The translations under genes and the position numbers were made by a program. From Arthrobacter_E sp041360795 (GTDB taxonomy: Bacteria; Actinomycetota; Actinomycetes; Actinomycetales; Micrococcaceae), in the NCBI RefSeq assembly GCF_041360795.1, contig NZ_JBFUPW010000004.1:434001-498000 (forward strand): DNA of 64,000 nucleotides, in the 5' to 3' direction. Below the pieces are notes generated by a model. The model was not told the origin of the DNA. It ran no database searches and was given only the letters and a program-made list of their open reading frames with translations. Below are positions 41,140 through 49,311 of this stretch, piece after piece (position 1 is the first letter of the stretch; the number at the start of each line of letters is the position of its first letter).

Positions 41140-42015
41140 TCAGCTGGCGGGGACCACGTACTGCTGGTCGGCCACCTTGCCCAGGCCCTCGGTGAGGCCC
41201 GCGCCCGTCAGGAGCTTGGTGATGGTGCCGTCCTTGCGCTGCGACTCGATGCCGTCACTGAGTGCCTGCTTCAGGCTGGTGTTGCCCTTCGTCAGCGGGA
41301 AGGCCGCTTCCGGCGAGTGCGTGATGGCGCCGACGCGGGGGTCCGGCTTGTCGTTGGCCAGGGAGACCGTGATGCCCTTGGCGTCCTTGAACTGCAGCAC
41401 CTGCACGCCGTATGCGTCCACATCCGCGTCCAGACGGCCGGCGTCGAAGTCCGCCTTCAGCTCCACGCTGGAGGGGTAGGTGACCAGTTTGTCGCCCAGG
41501 ATCTTCTTGAGGTCCTCGACCCAGAGGTACCCGTCGATCGTGCCGACCTTGTTCATCTTCTCCAGATCGGCCACCGTCTTGGCGCCGGTCTTCGTGGCGA
41601 TGCCCATGCCGTCCAGGTAGGTGGAGGCGGAGAAGTCCACAGCCTTCAGGCGCTTCTCGGTCGCGTCGATCGTGCCCACGGCCAGGTCGATGCTGCCGCC
41701 CGAGATCGACTGCACGGCATCGGCGTAGGTCGCCTGCTGGTAGACCGGGGTCAGGCATTCGTCCTTGGCGATCTTGTCCACGATCGAGATGTCGATGCCG
41801 GTCGGCTTGCCGCTGTTGTAGCTGCTGAAGGGCGGGATGTCGATGACGCCGACAGTCAGCTTGCCCGAGGCGACCGTGGTGACGCCCTGGTGCTTCGGCG
41901 TGCAGTCGGCCGACGCCGTCGTCGAACCGGAGCTTCCGCAGGCCGTCAGGCCGACCCCTGCGAGGAGGACGACGGCGGCCAGCGCACCGGGGCGCTTGAG
42001 CTTCTGGATTTTCAT
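41140..42015 (-). CDS. ABC transporter substrate-binding lipoprotein (amino-acid type)
   Basis: A 291-residue family-3 binding protein with a lipobox (AAVVLLAGVGLTACGSS, lipid on Cys about residue 26) and the ligand domain KLTVGVIDIPPFSSYNSGKPTGIDISIVDKIAKDECL. It is the last gene of the four-gene importer. By position it should bind hydroxyproline or a related imino acid. Start at ATG 42015 with GAGAGGAACCCC. A hairpin terminator follows. It is a different subtype from the binding proteins at 25494 and 54585. Confidence 0.88.
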   Translation of the reverse strand: MKIQKLKRPGALAAVVLLAGVGLTACGSSGSTTASADCTPKHQGVTTVASGKLTVGVIDIPPFSSYNSGKPTGIDISIVDKIAKDECLTPVYQQATYADAVQSISGGSIDLAVGTIDATEKRLKAVDFSASTYLDGMGIATKTGAKTVADLEKMNKVGTIDGYLWVEDLKKILGDKLVTYPSSVELKADFDAGRLDADVDAYGVQVLQFKDAKGITVSLANDKPDPRVGAITHSPEAAFPLTKGNTSLKQALSDGIESQRKDGTITKLLTGAGLTEGLGKVADQQYVVPAS

Positions 42016-42058
42016 GGGGTTCCTCTCAAAGGGGGTGGTGGGAGTTTCAGAGGCCGGG

Positions 42059-42712
42059 TCAGGCATGACGGGACATGCGCTTTTCGAAGTAGACGGTGAT
42101 CCACGTGGCCGGCATGGAGATCGCGGCGTAGCAGATGCCCGCCAGGGTGAAGATCTGCAGGTAATTGAAGTCCTGGCTGCCGATGTTGTAGGCGGACTTC
42201 ATCAGTTCCGGGACCGCGATGGCGTAAGCGAGCGAGGTGCCCTGGAACATCTGGATGGCCACGCCCATCAGGCCCGGGATCGCCGACCGCATGCCCTGCG
42301 GCATGACGACCCGGAAGAACGTGTCCCGGGAGGACAGGCCCAGGACCTGAGCCGCCTCCGTCTGCCCGCGGGCCACCGACTGCAGGCCCGCACGGATGAT
42401 CTCGCTCGAGTACGCCGCGGCGTTCCACACCAAGGCGATGCACGCCGCCTGGATGCTTTCGAACGCGATGCCGAACTTCGGCAGCCCGTAGTACACGAGG
42501 TACAGGATCACCAGGGCGGGGGCGCCACGGCCCACCTCCACGATGGCCAGGCCGAGGGTCCGGATGACCAGGTTCTTGTGCTGCACCATGACACTCAGGA
42601 GCAGGCCGAGCGGGTAGCCGATCACGATCGACACTCCGGCGATGAAGAGGCTCACACCGAGCCCGGACAGCATCTGGGGCATGTAGCCCGCCCATTGCTG
42701 AAGCCAGTTCAT
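42059..42712 (-). CDS. Amino-acid ABC transporter permease
   Basis: A 217-residue HisM/GlnP-type permease with five or six helices and the cytoplasmic EAA loop AYSSEIIRAGLQSVARGQTEAAQVLGLSSRDTFFRVVMPQGMR. Its ATG overlaps the stop of the other permease gene (ATGA, 42709-42712). The two permeases form the heterodimeric channel of the hydroxyproline/imino acid importer. The binding protein gene begins 43 bases downstream. Confidence 0.9.
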   Translation of the reverse strand: MNWLQQWAGYMPQMLSGLGVSLFIAGVSIVIGYPLGLLLSVMVQHKNLVIRTLGLAIVEVGRGAPALVILYLVYYGLPKFGIAFESIQAACIALVWNAAAYSSEIIRAGLQSVARGQTEAAQVLGLSSRDTFFRVVMPQGMRSAIPGLMGVAIQMFQGTSLAYAIAVPELMKSAYNIGSQDFNYLQIFTLAGICYAAISMPATWITVYFEKRMSRHA

Positions 42713-43353
42713 ACGAAGATCGCCTTCCTCATGCGAGCGTCGAGACGGCGGGACAGGAAGGCCACCGGCAGGCTCAGGACGATGTAGATGACGCCCACGA
42801 TCACGTACGGGAGGATGCCCTCGACCGTGGGATGCTGACGGGCGAACGACTGGGACTGGAACACCATCTCCGCCACGATGATGGTGGAAGCGATGGAGGA
42901 GTCCTTCAGCAGGCCCACGAGGTACGTGGCGATGGACGGGGAGACGATCCGGAACGCCTGCGGGATCACGACGCCGAAGAAGGTGGTCGCGCCGGACAGA
43001 CCCAGCGCCTTGGACGCCTCCAGCTGGCCACGCGGCACGGCCTGGATGCCGCCGCGGTAGATCTCGGCCAGGTAGGCGATCGACACCACGCCCAGGCCCA
43101 CGATCGCGGCGTTGACGGGGTCGAACTTGAAGGTCCCCAGGTGGATGCCGAACTTCAGCAGGAACAGCCAGACGATGATCGGCACGCCGCGGATCAGGTC
43201 CACGAGCAGTCGCGCGGCCCAGCGCAGCGGCGCCACGGGCGAGGTCAGGGCCAGGGAGAGCGGGACCGCTCCGACGATGCCGATGGCGAACGCGGCCAGC
43301 GTCAGCCACAGCGTCATGGGCAGGCCCTGCACGACGGCGGTGAGCGCTTCCAT
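42709..43353 (-). CDS. Amino-acid ABC transporter permease
   Basis: A 214-residue permease, paralogous to its neighbour, with the EAA loop YLAEIYRGGIQAVPRGQLEASKALGLSGATTFFGVVIPQAFR and helices on both sides. Start 43353 is one base away from the stop of the ATPase gene, so translation is probably coupled. With the 42059-42712 gene it makes the transmembrane pair. Confidence 0.9.
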   Translation of the reverse strand: MEALTAVVQGLPMTLWLTLAAFAIGIVGAVPLSLALTSPVAPLRWAARLLVDLIRGVPIIVWLFLLKFGIHLGTFKFDPVNAAIVGLGVVSIAYLAEIYRGGIQAVPRGQLEASKALGLSGATTFFGVVIPQAFRIVSPSIATYLVGLLKDSSIASTIIVAEMVFQSQSFARQHPTVEGILPYVIVGVIYIVLSLPVAFLSRRLDARMRKAIFV

Positions 43354-43354
43354 G

Positions 43355-44140
43355 TCAGCGCTCCAGGACGGCGCGCAGGAAGCGGCGGGTGCGCGCCTCC
43401 TGCGGGTCGCTCATGATGGCGCGCGGATCGCCCTGCTCGATGATCTTGCAGTCCGCCATCACCACGAGGGTGTCGGAGACGTCGCGGGCGAACTGCATCT
43501 CGTGCGTCACCACCACCATGGTCATGCCGTCCGCCGCGAGCTCCCGCATGACGGCCAGCACTTCCAGGCCGACCTCGGGGTCCAGGGCGGAGGTCGGCTC
43601 ATCGAAGAGCATGATCGACGGGTCCAGGGCGAGCGCCCGGGCGATGGCGATGCGCTGCTGCTGGCCGCCGGAGCAGCGGCCGGGATGCTGGTTCGCCTTC
43701 TCCTTGAGGCCTACGCGCTCGAGCAGCTGCATGGCCCGCTCGTCGGCCTCCTCCTTGCTGCGGCCCAGCACCCGCTGCTGCGGGAAGCTGATGTTCTTCA
43801 GCGCCGTCATGTGCGGGAAGAGGTTGAAGGACTGGAAGACCATGCCGACGGCGCTGCGCAGGCGGGCCAGGTCCTTGGGGGCGATGTTCTTCCCGGGTTC
43901 GATCGTGTGCCCGGCCACCCGGATGGTGCCGCCATCCGGCTGCTCCAGGAGGTTGATGCACCGCAGGAAGGTGCTCTTCCCGGCGCCGGAGGGGCCGATC
44001 AATGCCGTGACGGTTCCGGGCTCCACGTCCAGGGACACATCATCCAGGACCACATGGTCGCCGTAGTGCTTCCTGATGTTCTCCAGCTGGATGCCGAGCC
44101 GTGGCACCCGGTGCGCTTCGGTGGGGGTTGATTTCGCCAT
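43355..44140 (-). CDS. Amino-acid ABC transporter ATP-binding protein
   Basis: A 261-residue GlnQ-type ATPase: Walker A GPSGAGKST, Q-loop FQSFNLFPHMTALKN, signature CSGGQQQRIAIARALAL, Walker B IMLFDEPTSALDPE and the H-loop THEMQFA. It powers the importer formed with the two permeases and the lipoprotein. It is the first gene of the transporter operon. ATG 44140 (MAKSTP) has AGGGAAG seven bases upstream, preferred over 44176. The signature motif begins C instead of L, a common variant. Confidence 0.92.
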   Translation of the reverse strand: MAKSTPTEAHRVPRLGIQLENIRKHYGDHVVLDDVSLDVEPGTVTALIGPSGAGKSTFLRCINLLEQPDGGTIRVAGHTIEPGKNIAPKDLARLRSAVGMVFQSFNLFPHMTALKNISFPQQRVLGRSKEEADERAMQLLERVGLKEKANQHPGRCSGGQQQRIAIARALALDPSIMLFDEPTSALDPEVGLEVLAVMRELAADGMTMVVVTHEMQFARDVSDTLVVMADCKIIEQGDPRAIMSDPQEARTRRFLRAVLER

Positions 44141-44185
44141 GCCTGTCTTCCCTGCCAGGGCCGGAGCTCCGACCACGTGAGTGCC

Positions 44186-44241
44186 ATGTGATTCACATCA
44201 CTGGCTCGGTACAATGTTACATGTCACGTGCCGTGGGTCAA
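44186..44241 (-). promoter_or_regulatory. Promoter and operators of the imino-acid importer operon
   Basis: Minus-strand TTGACC (44241-44236), 16-base spacer, TAACAT (44219-44214). The -10 is inside GGTACAATGTTACATG (44208-44223), matching the motif at 41076-41091. Downstream of the start point, ATGTGATTCACAT (44186-44198) is a perfect 6+1+6 palindrome. Candidate GntR binding sites. Confidence 0.6.
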
Positions 44242-44350
44242 GGGTGTTCTCCGGGGGATTTTCCGAGAGGGCTTTCTTGCCGGATCCTCGCGCAGCTCCC
44301 CCTCGCAGGCGCCGCTGTTCTTTCCGTGGCGGCGATGATTGACTGGGCCG

Positions 44351-44818
44351 GTGGCTGACATCCCGCACCATCTCGACATCGCCGGCACGGCGTTCACCCT
44401 CATCGACGCACCCGAGCCCATCGCCTGCTGGACGGCATCGCTCGAGGCCACCGGCGGAGGAGCCTCCCCCACGGTGAACATCATCGTGGAGCCCGCGGCG
44501 CAGCCCGGACCCGATGTCCTCCAGCTCACCGCTGAGGTGATCGCCCGCTTCGACGAACTCGTCGACACCGCCGGGGCGTACCTACGGGAAGAGCTCAGCG
44601 AACCCGGCTTCGGCCTGCGCGACGACGAACTCCAGGCGCTGCGGAGCGACCAACCACCGTTCGGCGAACCCGAGGCGGTCATCTGGGACGACGGCGGCTG
44701 GATGCTCCGGTTCACGGAATCGCCGCTGGAGCTCGCGGATCCCTACGGCATCGGCGTGCTGTTCGAGGGCATGACCCCCTCAGCGGTCGAGGACCTGTCC
44801 GACCCCGACCCTGCCTGA
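44351..44818 (+). CDS. Hypothetical protein (155 residues)
   Basis: The frame opens at TTG 44339 or GTG 44351 and encodes an acidic soluble protein (VADIPHHLDIAGTAFTLIDAPEPIACWTASLEATGGGASPTVNIIVEP...) with beta strands followed by ALRSDQPPFGEPEAVIWDDGGWMLRFTESPLELADPYGIGVLFEG. This style (regular strands, single Trp-rich motif) recalls polymorphic-toxin immunity proteins, but no family is claimed. A strong hairpin follows. Neither start has a clear ribosome-binding site. Confidence 0.55.
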   Translation: MADIPHHLDIAGTAFTLIDAPEPIACWTASLEATGGGASPTVNIIVEPAAQPGPDVLQLTAEVIARFDELVDTAGAYLREELSEPGFGLRDDELQALRSDQPPFGEPEAVIWDDGGWMLRFTESPLELADPYGIGVLFEGMTPSAVEDLSDPDPA

Positions 44819-44832
44819 GCGCCATCACGACG

Positions 44833-44874
44833 ACGGGCGGGGAGCCGGAACTTCCGTTCCGGCTCCCCGCCCGT
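44833..44874. terminator. Strong hairpin terminator
   Basis: A perfect 19-bp stem (44833-44851 with 44856-44874, containing GGCGGGGAGCCGG) around a TTCC loop. It lies between the plus-strand hypothetical gene and the convergent DinB gene and may serve both. Confidence 0.8.
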
Positions 44875-44917
44875 GCCGCGCCCCGCCCGCAGTGTCCGCA
44901 CCGTCGAGCGGACCCGC

Positions 44918-45460
44918 TCAGCCCATCGTCTTCTGACCGTCCAGGGCTTCCCGGATGATGTCCGCGTGCCCGGCGTGCTGGGTGGTCTCGGCGATGATGT
45001 GGATCAGCGTCCGGCGAGCCGACCACGCGCGGGCCTCCCCCCAGGGCGTCTCGGGAAGGTCGTGCGAGACCCCGAGATCCTCCAGCCCCTCGACCGCGCG
45101 CTCGGTCTCCTCCGCCGCCGCCCGGTAGTCCTCCAGCGCGCCGGCGAGCGTCTCGCCGTCGGTCAGCCGGAATCCGTCGGCGTAGCGGGCGAAATCCTCC
45201 TCGGTCAGGTTCGAGAAGCTGCTCGTCGCGGCCGCCGACTCCGGGCCGTTCACGATGAAGTCGACCCAGTGCCGTTCCACCGACGTGACGTGCTTGATCA
45301 GGCCTCCGAGCGTCAGTTCGCTGACCGTGGTGCGCTTTCGGGCATCCTCCTCGTTCACCCCGCGGCAGGTGTAGCTGAGGAACTCGCGCGCCTGGGCTAG
45401 GGCGCCCAGCAGATCGGCCTTCTCGCCCGTGCCCACAGCGTTGATCATCCGTGCAGTCAT
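44918..45460 (-). CDS. DinB-family protein (DUF664-like)
   Basis: A 180-residue helical-bundle protein: TVSELTLGGLIKHVTSVERHWVDFIVNG..., then LIHIIAETTQHAGHADIIREALDG. The conserved histidines in LIKHV and TQHAGHAD are the metal-binding set of the DinB/mycothiol-transferase fold. Such proteins may be thiol (bacillithiol/mycothiol)-dependent transferases or detoxification enzymes. It is divergent from a WYL regulator, a common pairing in actinobacteria, which suggests it is the regulator's target. Start 45460 has AAGGAGA. Confidence 0.88.
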   Translation of the reverse strand: MTARMINAVGTGEKADLLGALAQAREFLSYTCRGVNEEDARKRTTVSELTLGGLIKHVTSVERHWVDFIVNGPESAAATSSFSNLTEEDFARYADGFRLTDGETLAGALEDYRAAAEETERAVEGLEDLGVSHDLPETPWGEARAWSARRTLIHIIAETTQHAGHADIIREALDGQKTMG

Positions 45461-45551
45461 GACATCTCCTTGGTCGTTCCGGTCTTGATGTCTTCAACGC
45501 TACGCACCATTGGTGTCACTTTCCGTCCTCAATTGGGAGGAGACTGAGAAC

Positions 45552-46523
45552 ATGGCGAACACGAGTTCACGGACGCTCCGGCTGCTCTCCTTGCTGCAGG
45601 GCAGACGGTACTGGCCGGGCGCCGAGCTGGCCGGGCGGCTGGAGGTTTCCGCGCGGACACTCCGGCGCGACGTCGAGCGCCTCCGGGATCTCGGCTATCC
45701 CGTGGAGGCCGCCCGGGGAGTCGACGGCGGGTACCAGCTCGCGTCCGGCGCGGCGATGCCGCCGCTGCTGCTCGACGACGAGGAGGCCGTCGCCCTCGCG
45801 ATCGCCTTGCGATCCGCCGCCCAGGGCGCGGTGAGCGGCGTCGCCGAGGCTTCGGTGCGGGCACTGGCCAAGCTGGTCCAGGTGATGCCACGAGGACTCA
45901 GGAGACGGGTCGAGGCGATCGGAGCCGCCACGGAAAGCCACTTCTGGGAACCGGTCGAGGAGCTGATCGATCCGGAACTCCTGATCATCATCGGGCAGGC
46001 GTGCCGGGACCAGGAGCGGATCGGGTTCGACTACACCGCAGCCGACGGGCGCGCGACCACGCGGCACGTGGAGCCTCTCCGCATGGTGCGGCTCGGGCTG
46101 CGGTGGTACCTGGTCTGCTACGACCTGGACCGCGGCGAGTGGCGCAGTTTCCGCCTGGACCGGATGACCCGGCCGGTCCCGACCGGCGCCCGGTTCGCTC
46201 CCAGGACGCTGCCGGCGGAGAACCCAGTGGCCTTCATCCGGGACAGGGCCGACAAGGCGCCGAGCCCTCACGACGTGGTCGCCCTGGTCTCGGAGCCGGC
46301 GGAGTACGTGGCCGAGAGGATCGGCCGATGGTCCACGGTCGAGGAGGTCGCCGCGACCCGGTGCCGGGTGACGGTGCACGCCAAGACCCTGGACTGGGCT
46401 CTGATGGCGCTCGGCATGCTCGACGCCGAATACACGATCGAATCGCCGCAGTCCGCGATCGAGGGAGGCCGAGCGTGGGGCGAGCGGCTGCTGAGGGCGA
46501 CCGCAGTCGATCGCCGGCCCTGA
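45552..46523 (+). CDS. WYL-domain HTH (YafY-type) transcriptional regulator
   Basis: A 323-residue regulator: N-terminal HTH-11 (TLRLLSLLQGRRYWPGAELAGRLEVSARTLRRDVERLRDLGYPVEAARGVDGGYQL), then the WYL domain around VEPLRMVRLGLRWYLVCYDLDRGEWRSFRLDRM, then a C-terminal WCX-like region. WYL proteins sense ligands, often nucleotides or oligonucleotides. GGGAGGAG precedes ATG 45552. An upstream GTG at 45510 is unlikely. It is divergent from the DinB gene with 91 bases between starts. Confidence 0.92.
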   Translation: MANTSSRTLRLLSLLQGRRYWPGAELAGRLEVSARTLRRDVERLRDLGYPVEAARGVDGGYQLASGAAMPPLLLDDEEAVALAIALRSAAQGAVSGVAEASVRALAKLVQVMPRGLRRRVEAIGAATESHFWEPVEELIDPELLIIIGQACRDQERIGFDYTAADGRATTRHVEPLRMVRLGLRWYLVCYDLDRGEWRSFRLDRMTRPVPTGARFAPRTLPAENPVAFIRDRADKAPSPHDVVALVSEPAEYVAERIGRWSTVEEVAATRCRVTVHAKTLDWALMALGMLDAEYTIESPQSAIEGGRAWGERLLRATAVDRRP

Positions 46524-46549
46524 CGGCGGGGACGCGCCACCCTCTCGCA

Positions 46550-47566
46550 TCACTCCGACGCCCGGCCCGCTCTCATCGCCTGGGCGCGGAAGGCCCGGGG
46601 GTTCGGGAGATCCGCTGTCTCAAAAGCTCTGCGCAGGCGCTGCGTGTTGTCGAATCCGGAATACATGGCGACCTCCTCCACCGTGAGATTCACATACATG
46701 GGATCGCTCAACAACCGCTTCGCCTCTTGAAGCCGGCGGTCACGGATGGCCTGACTGACATTCTTTCCCTGCTGCGCATAAATGTCCTGGAGATTCCTGA
46801 CGGACATCTTCAGGAGCGACGCGAGTTCGGTCACCGAGAATGACGGATCTATGTAGCGCCCGTTGATCAAATACTGAGACTGGCTGAACGCCCCGGAGCG
46901 CCCACGACGCTCGGACTCACTGACGCCACGCACGCTCAGGACGATACTGGCGACCATTTCCTGCAGGAATTGATCGATGAAGTAATTGTTGAGCGGACCT
47001 GCAGGGTGATGGTGGGCGACGGAGGTGCCGAAGGCGAGAATCGACTCCGAAAGAGTGCCGACGGGACCGAACTGCAAAGGGTCCGGACCGAACCCCCCAT
47101 TGTTATATCCTTCAAGAATTTCCTTGGACGTTTCAATGATGAGGACCCGCGCGCCGTCGGAGAATTCAACGGTGCGGTTCTCGCCGGGCCGGAGGACGAA
47201 TCCATGACCGGCATGCCGGGCCATGGCCCCTCTTCTGGAATGCACGCTCATCGTCCCTTCGGAGACGATCGAGAGTTTCACCGACCCCATTCCGGGATCG
47301 TGATGGATATCGTAGATCCCCCCGTCGATGACCACGTCCGAAGCGCCGGTGTTGCCGGTGTAGAAGCTGATTCCCTGGGCCGAAAAAGTCGGCGAGGACT
47401 GGGAGCAGACCCCGAACTTCCCGGCACTCTCCACATTGAGGAGCGTCCCCACCCCGGACGTGATGTCCTCGACGAGCCCGCTCTCCTCGACGACCAGCTT
47501 ATTCTCGATGACCTTCCATTCAACGGGACCCCGGGGAGGGTGCGGAATCGGCGGCGTCGCCTTCAT
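46550..47566 (-). CDS. AraC-family transcriptional regulator
   Basis: A 338-residue protein with an N-terminal cupin-like sensing domain (about 30-200) and a C-terminal AraC double HTH (SVTELASLLKMSVRNLQDIYAQQGKNVSQAIRDRRLQEAKRLLSDP... VEEVAMYSGFDNTQRLRRAFE). The start at 47566 (MKATPP) follows AAGGAGACCG. It is divergent from a Tat-exported protein and three small downstream genes, which are the probable targets. A small open frame overlaps its start out of frame (47520-47741). Confidence 0.88.
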   Translation of the reverse strand: MKATPPIPHPPRGPVEWKVIENKLVVEESGLVEDITSGVGTLLNVESAGKFGVCSQSSPTFSAQGISFYTGNTGASDVVIDGGIYDIHHDPGMGSVKLSIVSEGTMSVHSRRGAMARHAGHGFVLRPGENRTVEFSDGARVLIIETSKEILEGYNNGGFGPDPLQFGPVGTLSESILAFGTSVAHHHPAGPLNNYFIDQFLQEMVASIVLSVRGVSESERRGRSGAFSQSQYLINGRYIDPSFSVTELASLLKMSVRNLQDIYAQQGKNVSQAIRDRRLQEAKRLLSDPMYVNLTVEEVAMYSGFDNTQRLRRAFETADLPNPRAFRAQAMRAGRASE

Positions 47567-47741
47567 CGGTCTCCTTCGTCTTGCGAATCGTGCACAGCCT
47601 CGTGGCCACCTCCGCACCCGGGCTGAGTTCGATGGGCGCAGGCACCGAGGCCACCGCGCGGAGGTCCCCGGCGAGGTTGAAAGCAGCCGAGATCCCCGCA
47701 ACAGGCGGACAATGGTTCATTTCGCGCAGGATGTGCGTCAA
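47520..47741 (-). CDS. Possible 73-residue leader protein overlapping the AraC start
   Basis: A frame begins at TTG 47741, nine bases after a perfect GGAGGAG, and reads (M)THILREMNHCPPVAGISAAFNLAGDLRAVASVPAPIELSPGAEVATRLCTIRKTKETDEGDAADSAPSPGSR. It ends 47 bases inside the AraC gene in another frame. The composition looks protein-like and the ribosome site is better than average. It may be a translational leader for the regulator or a small protein of its own. No homologue is recognised. Confidence 0.3.
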   Translation of the reverse strand: MTHILREMNHCPPVAGISAAFNLAGDLRAVASVPAPIELSPGAEVATRLCTIRKTKETDEGDAADSAPSPGSR

Positions 47742-47839
47742 ATTGCGCAACTCCTCCTGCGGATGGTCACAAGTGTGAGTGCGTTTCCACGCGTTTCGTG
47801 ACGCGAAAAATTGTGATTAATTTGTTTCCGGTCCTCAGA

Positions 47840-47858
47840 CATTGACCGGACGTCAATG
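47840..47858. promoter_or_regulatory. Inverted repeat upstream of the Tat-exported protein
   Basis: CATTGAC-CGGAC-GTCAATG, a perfect 7-bp inverted repeat with a 5-base spacer in the AT-rich region between the AraC gene and the exported protein gene. It is a candidate regulator site. The rest of 47751-48073 shows no gene. Confidence 0.45.
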
Positions 47859-48073
47859 CTGCGAGAACGCCCGGATGCCCCTCACAGTAACCTGAGGATT
47901 ACCGCGGAACCTGTCATTTTTCCGCAAAGTGTCGTCTGGCACGTTTATGTCGTTTGTTTGGCGCAGATTTCATTCTTTTGGTTGAAAGCGCTCAATTCAT
48001 GATGCATTGTTGGCTCGAAACAGTACCTCGGAGATTCAGCTTCCGAACTACTTCATCTCATGGGAGAAAAACC

Positions 48074-48727
48074 TTGCCCGACATCACTCCGCCTTCAGCC
48101 CAGCACGTCACCCGCCGCTCCGTCGCACGGTCCGCAGTGTGGGCGACGCCCGTCATCGCCGCAGCCGTCGCCGCCCCGGCGGCTGCCGCTTCCGTGACCC
48201 CTACCTGCCCCACCTGCATCAAGGCCGGCATCCCCCTGGTGGGCGGCCTGGCGTCCGGGGCCTGGACCTCGCAGGCGCTGGTCGCCGGCAACAAGGGCAC
48301 CATCGCCCTCGGAGGCGCCTTCGGCCTCGACGCGACCCAGTGCGGGATCACCTGGCAGAACATCTTCCAGCCGGCCTTCACCTTCGTCGTCACGCAGGCC
48401 ACACTGACCATGTCCGACGGCCGGACCTACAACTCCGGGATCGGCGCGGGCGTCGGAGCCGGTAACACCTCCACCGTCGGCGTCTTCCCCAGCGCGTTCG
48501 TCTTCACCAACGTCACCCTCCCGAACGGCGGAGCGGTCGTGGGCATCGGGTCCTACCCCGTCGTCCCCAAGAAGCTGTCGGTGAACGTGACCCTGTCACT
48601 TCAGTACGGCCTCGGCCTGACCCTCCAGTGCCCCTACACGCTGACGTGGAACCTCAACGGTGTGGCCACCGGCGCGGTGGCCTTCGGCATCGGCACCGTG
48701 AACTTCTCGGGTGTCGCCACCGTTTGA
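48074..48727 (+). CDS. Tat-exported protein of unknown function
   Basis: A 217-residue protein with a twin-arginine signal (HVTRRSVARSAVWATPVIAAAVAAPAAAAS, cleavage likely about residue 40). The mature part of about 175 residues is beta-rich, with CPTC just after the signal, and repeated short strands such as TQATLTMSDGRTYNSGIGAG and VFTNVTLPNGGAVVGIGSYPVVPKKLSVNVTLSL. Cysteines CPTC, QCGI and QCPY could form disulphides. The start is TTG 48074 behind GGGAG, giving the signal at the proper position. It looks like a surface or secreted structural protein. It is divergent from AraC and first of a run of four small genes. Confidence 0.65.
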   Translation: MPDITPPSAQHVTRRSVARSAVWATPVIAAAVAAPAAAASVTPTCPTCIKAGIPLVGGLASGAWTSQALVAGNKGTIALGGAFGLDATQCGITWQNIFQPAFTFVVTQATLTMSDGRTYNSGIGAGVGAGNTSTVGVFPSAFVFTNVTLPNGGAVVGIGSYPVVPKKLSVNVTLSLQYGLGLTLQCPYTLTWNLNGVATGAVAFGIGTVNFSGVATV

Positions 48728-48814
48728 GGCCCCAGCACCCGGCCGACTCCCCCGGTGTGCCGCCTGAGCCTTCAGCCGGACACCCGCGCGATTTCTTCTA
48801 CCTAAGGACACAGC

Positions 48815-49129
48815 ATGACTACCATCCCGTTCACCCAGGCCCGCGCAGATCAGATCGTGGCGGGCGTCAACCAGACCGACGCCGCATCCTTCGCCGCGGT
48901 CCTCGCGCTGCCGGACAATCTGGTCCCGCTGCCCGAGGTGGCAGCGAACACCTCGTGGCCGGCCGACACCCGCATCGATGCCGCGACGTTCGTCGCCAAC
49001 GGCACTGCCGGCGTCGCGCAGATCTCCTCGAAAGGCCATTCCGCCGAGGTCAGCCTGGTGCTCCAGGACGACGTGTGGAAGATCGCGCCGAGCGGCTCGT
49101 ACGGCAACGAGGTCGAAGCCGCCCGCTAG
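48815..49129 (+). CDS. Hypothetical protein (104 residues)
   Basis: Begins MTTIPFTQARADQIVAGVNQTDAASFAAVLALPDNLVPLPEVAANTSWPADTRIDAATFVANGTAGVAQISSKG and ends APSGSYGNEVEAAR. Soluble, mixed helix then strands, perhaps an NTF2-like half domain (SSKGHSAEVSLVLQDDVWKIAPSG). A clean CTAAGGACACAGC leader precedes the ATG. It is in line with the Tat-exported protein, 87 bases after it. No known family. Confidence 0.6.
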   Translation: MTTIPFTQARADQIVAGVNQTDAASFAAVLALPDNLVPLPEVAANTSWPADTRIDAATFVANGTAGVAQISSKGHSAEVSLVLQDDVWKIAPSGSYGNEVEAAR

Positions 49130-49229
49130 CCGGTTCCCACCCGGCCCGAAGTCTGGGCATCTCACCCGATGGGGGAGTGAGATGTCCACAGCGCGTGACC
49201 TTCACCGACACCTCGAAGGCCACGCACCG

Positions 49230-49280
49230 CAAGCGTGGCTGCACTGAATGCCCCCCTAGGTGAAAGTGCAGCCACGCTTG
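49230..49280. terminator. 16-bp inverted repeat hairpin in the small-gene cluster
   Basis: CAAGCGTGGCTGCACT (49230-49245) is exactly inverted at 49265-49280, with a 19-base loop. It lies between the 104-residue and 83-residue genes and could end the first transcript or partially attenuate it. Confidence 0.6.
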
Positions 49281-49311
49281 TCCAACCCACCACCAAGGAC
49301 ACATCCCTCAC

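Noticed and set aside
44186..44198. ATGTGATTCACAT as a CRP site
   Set aside because: The half-sites are separated by one base instead of six, so it does not fit CRP. Kept as a possible GntR-type palindrome.
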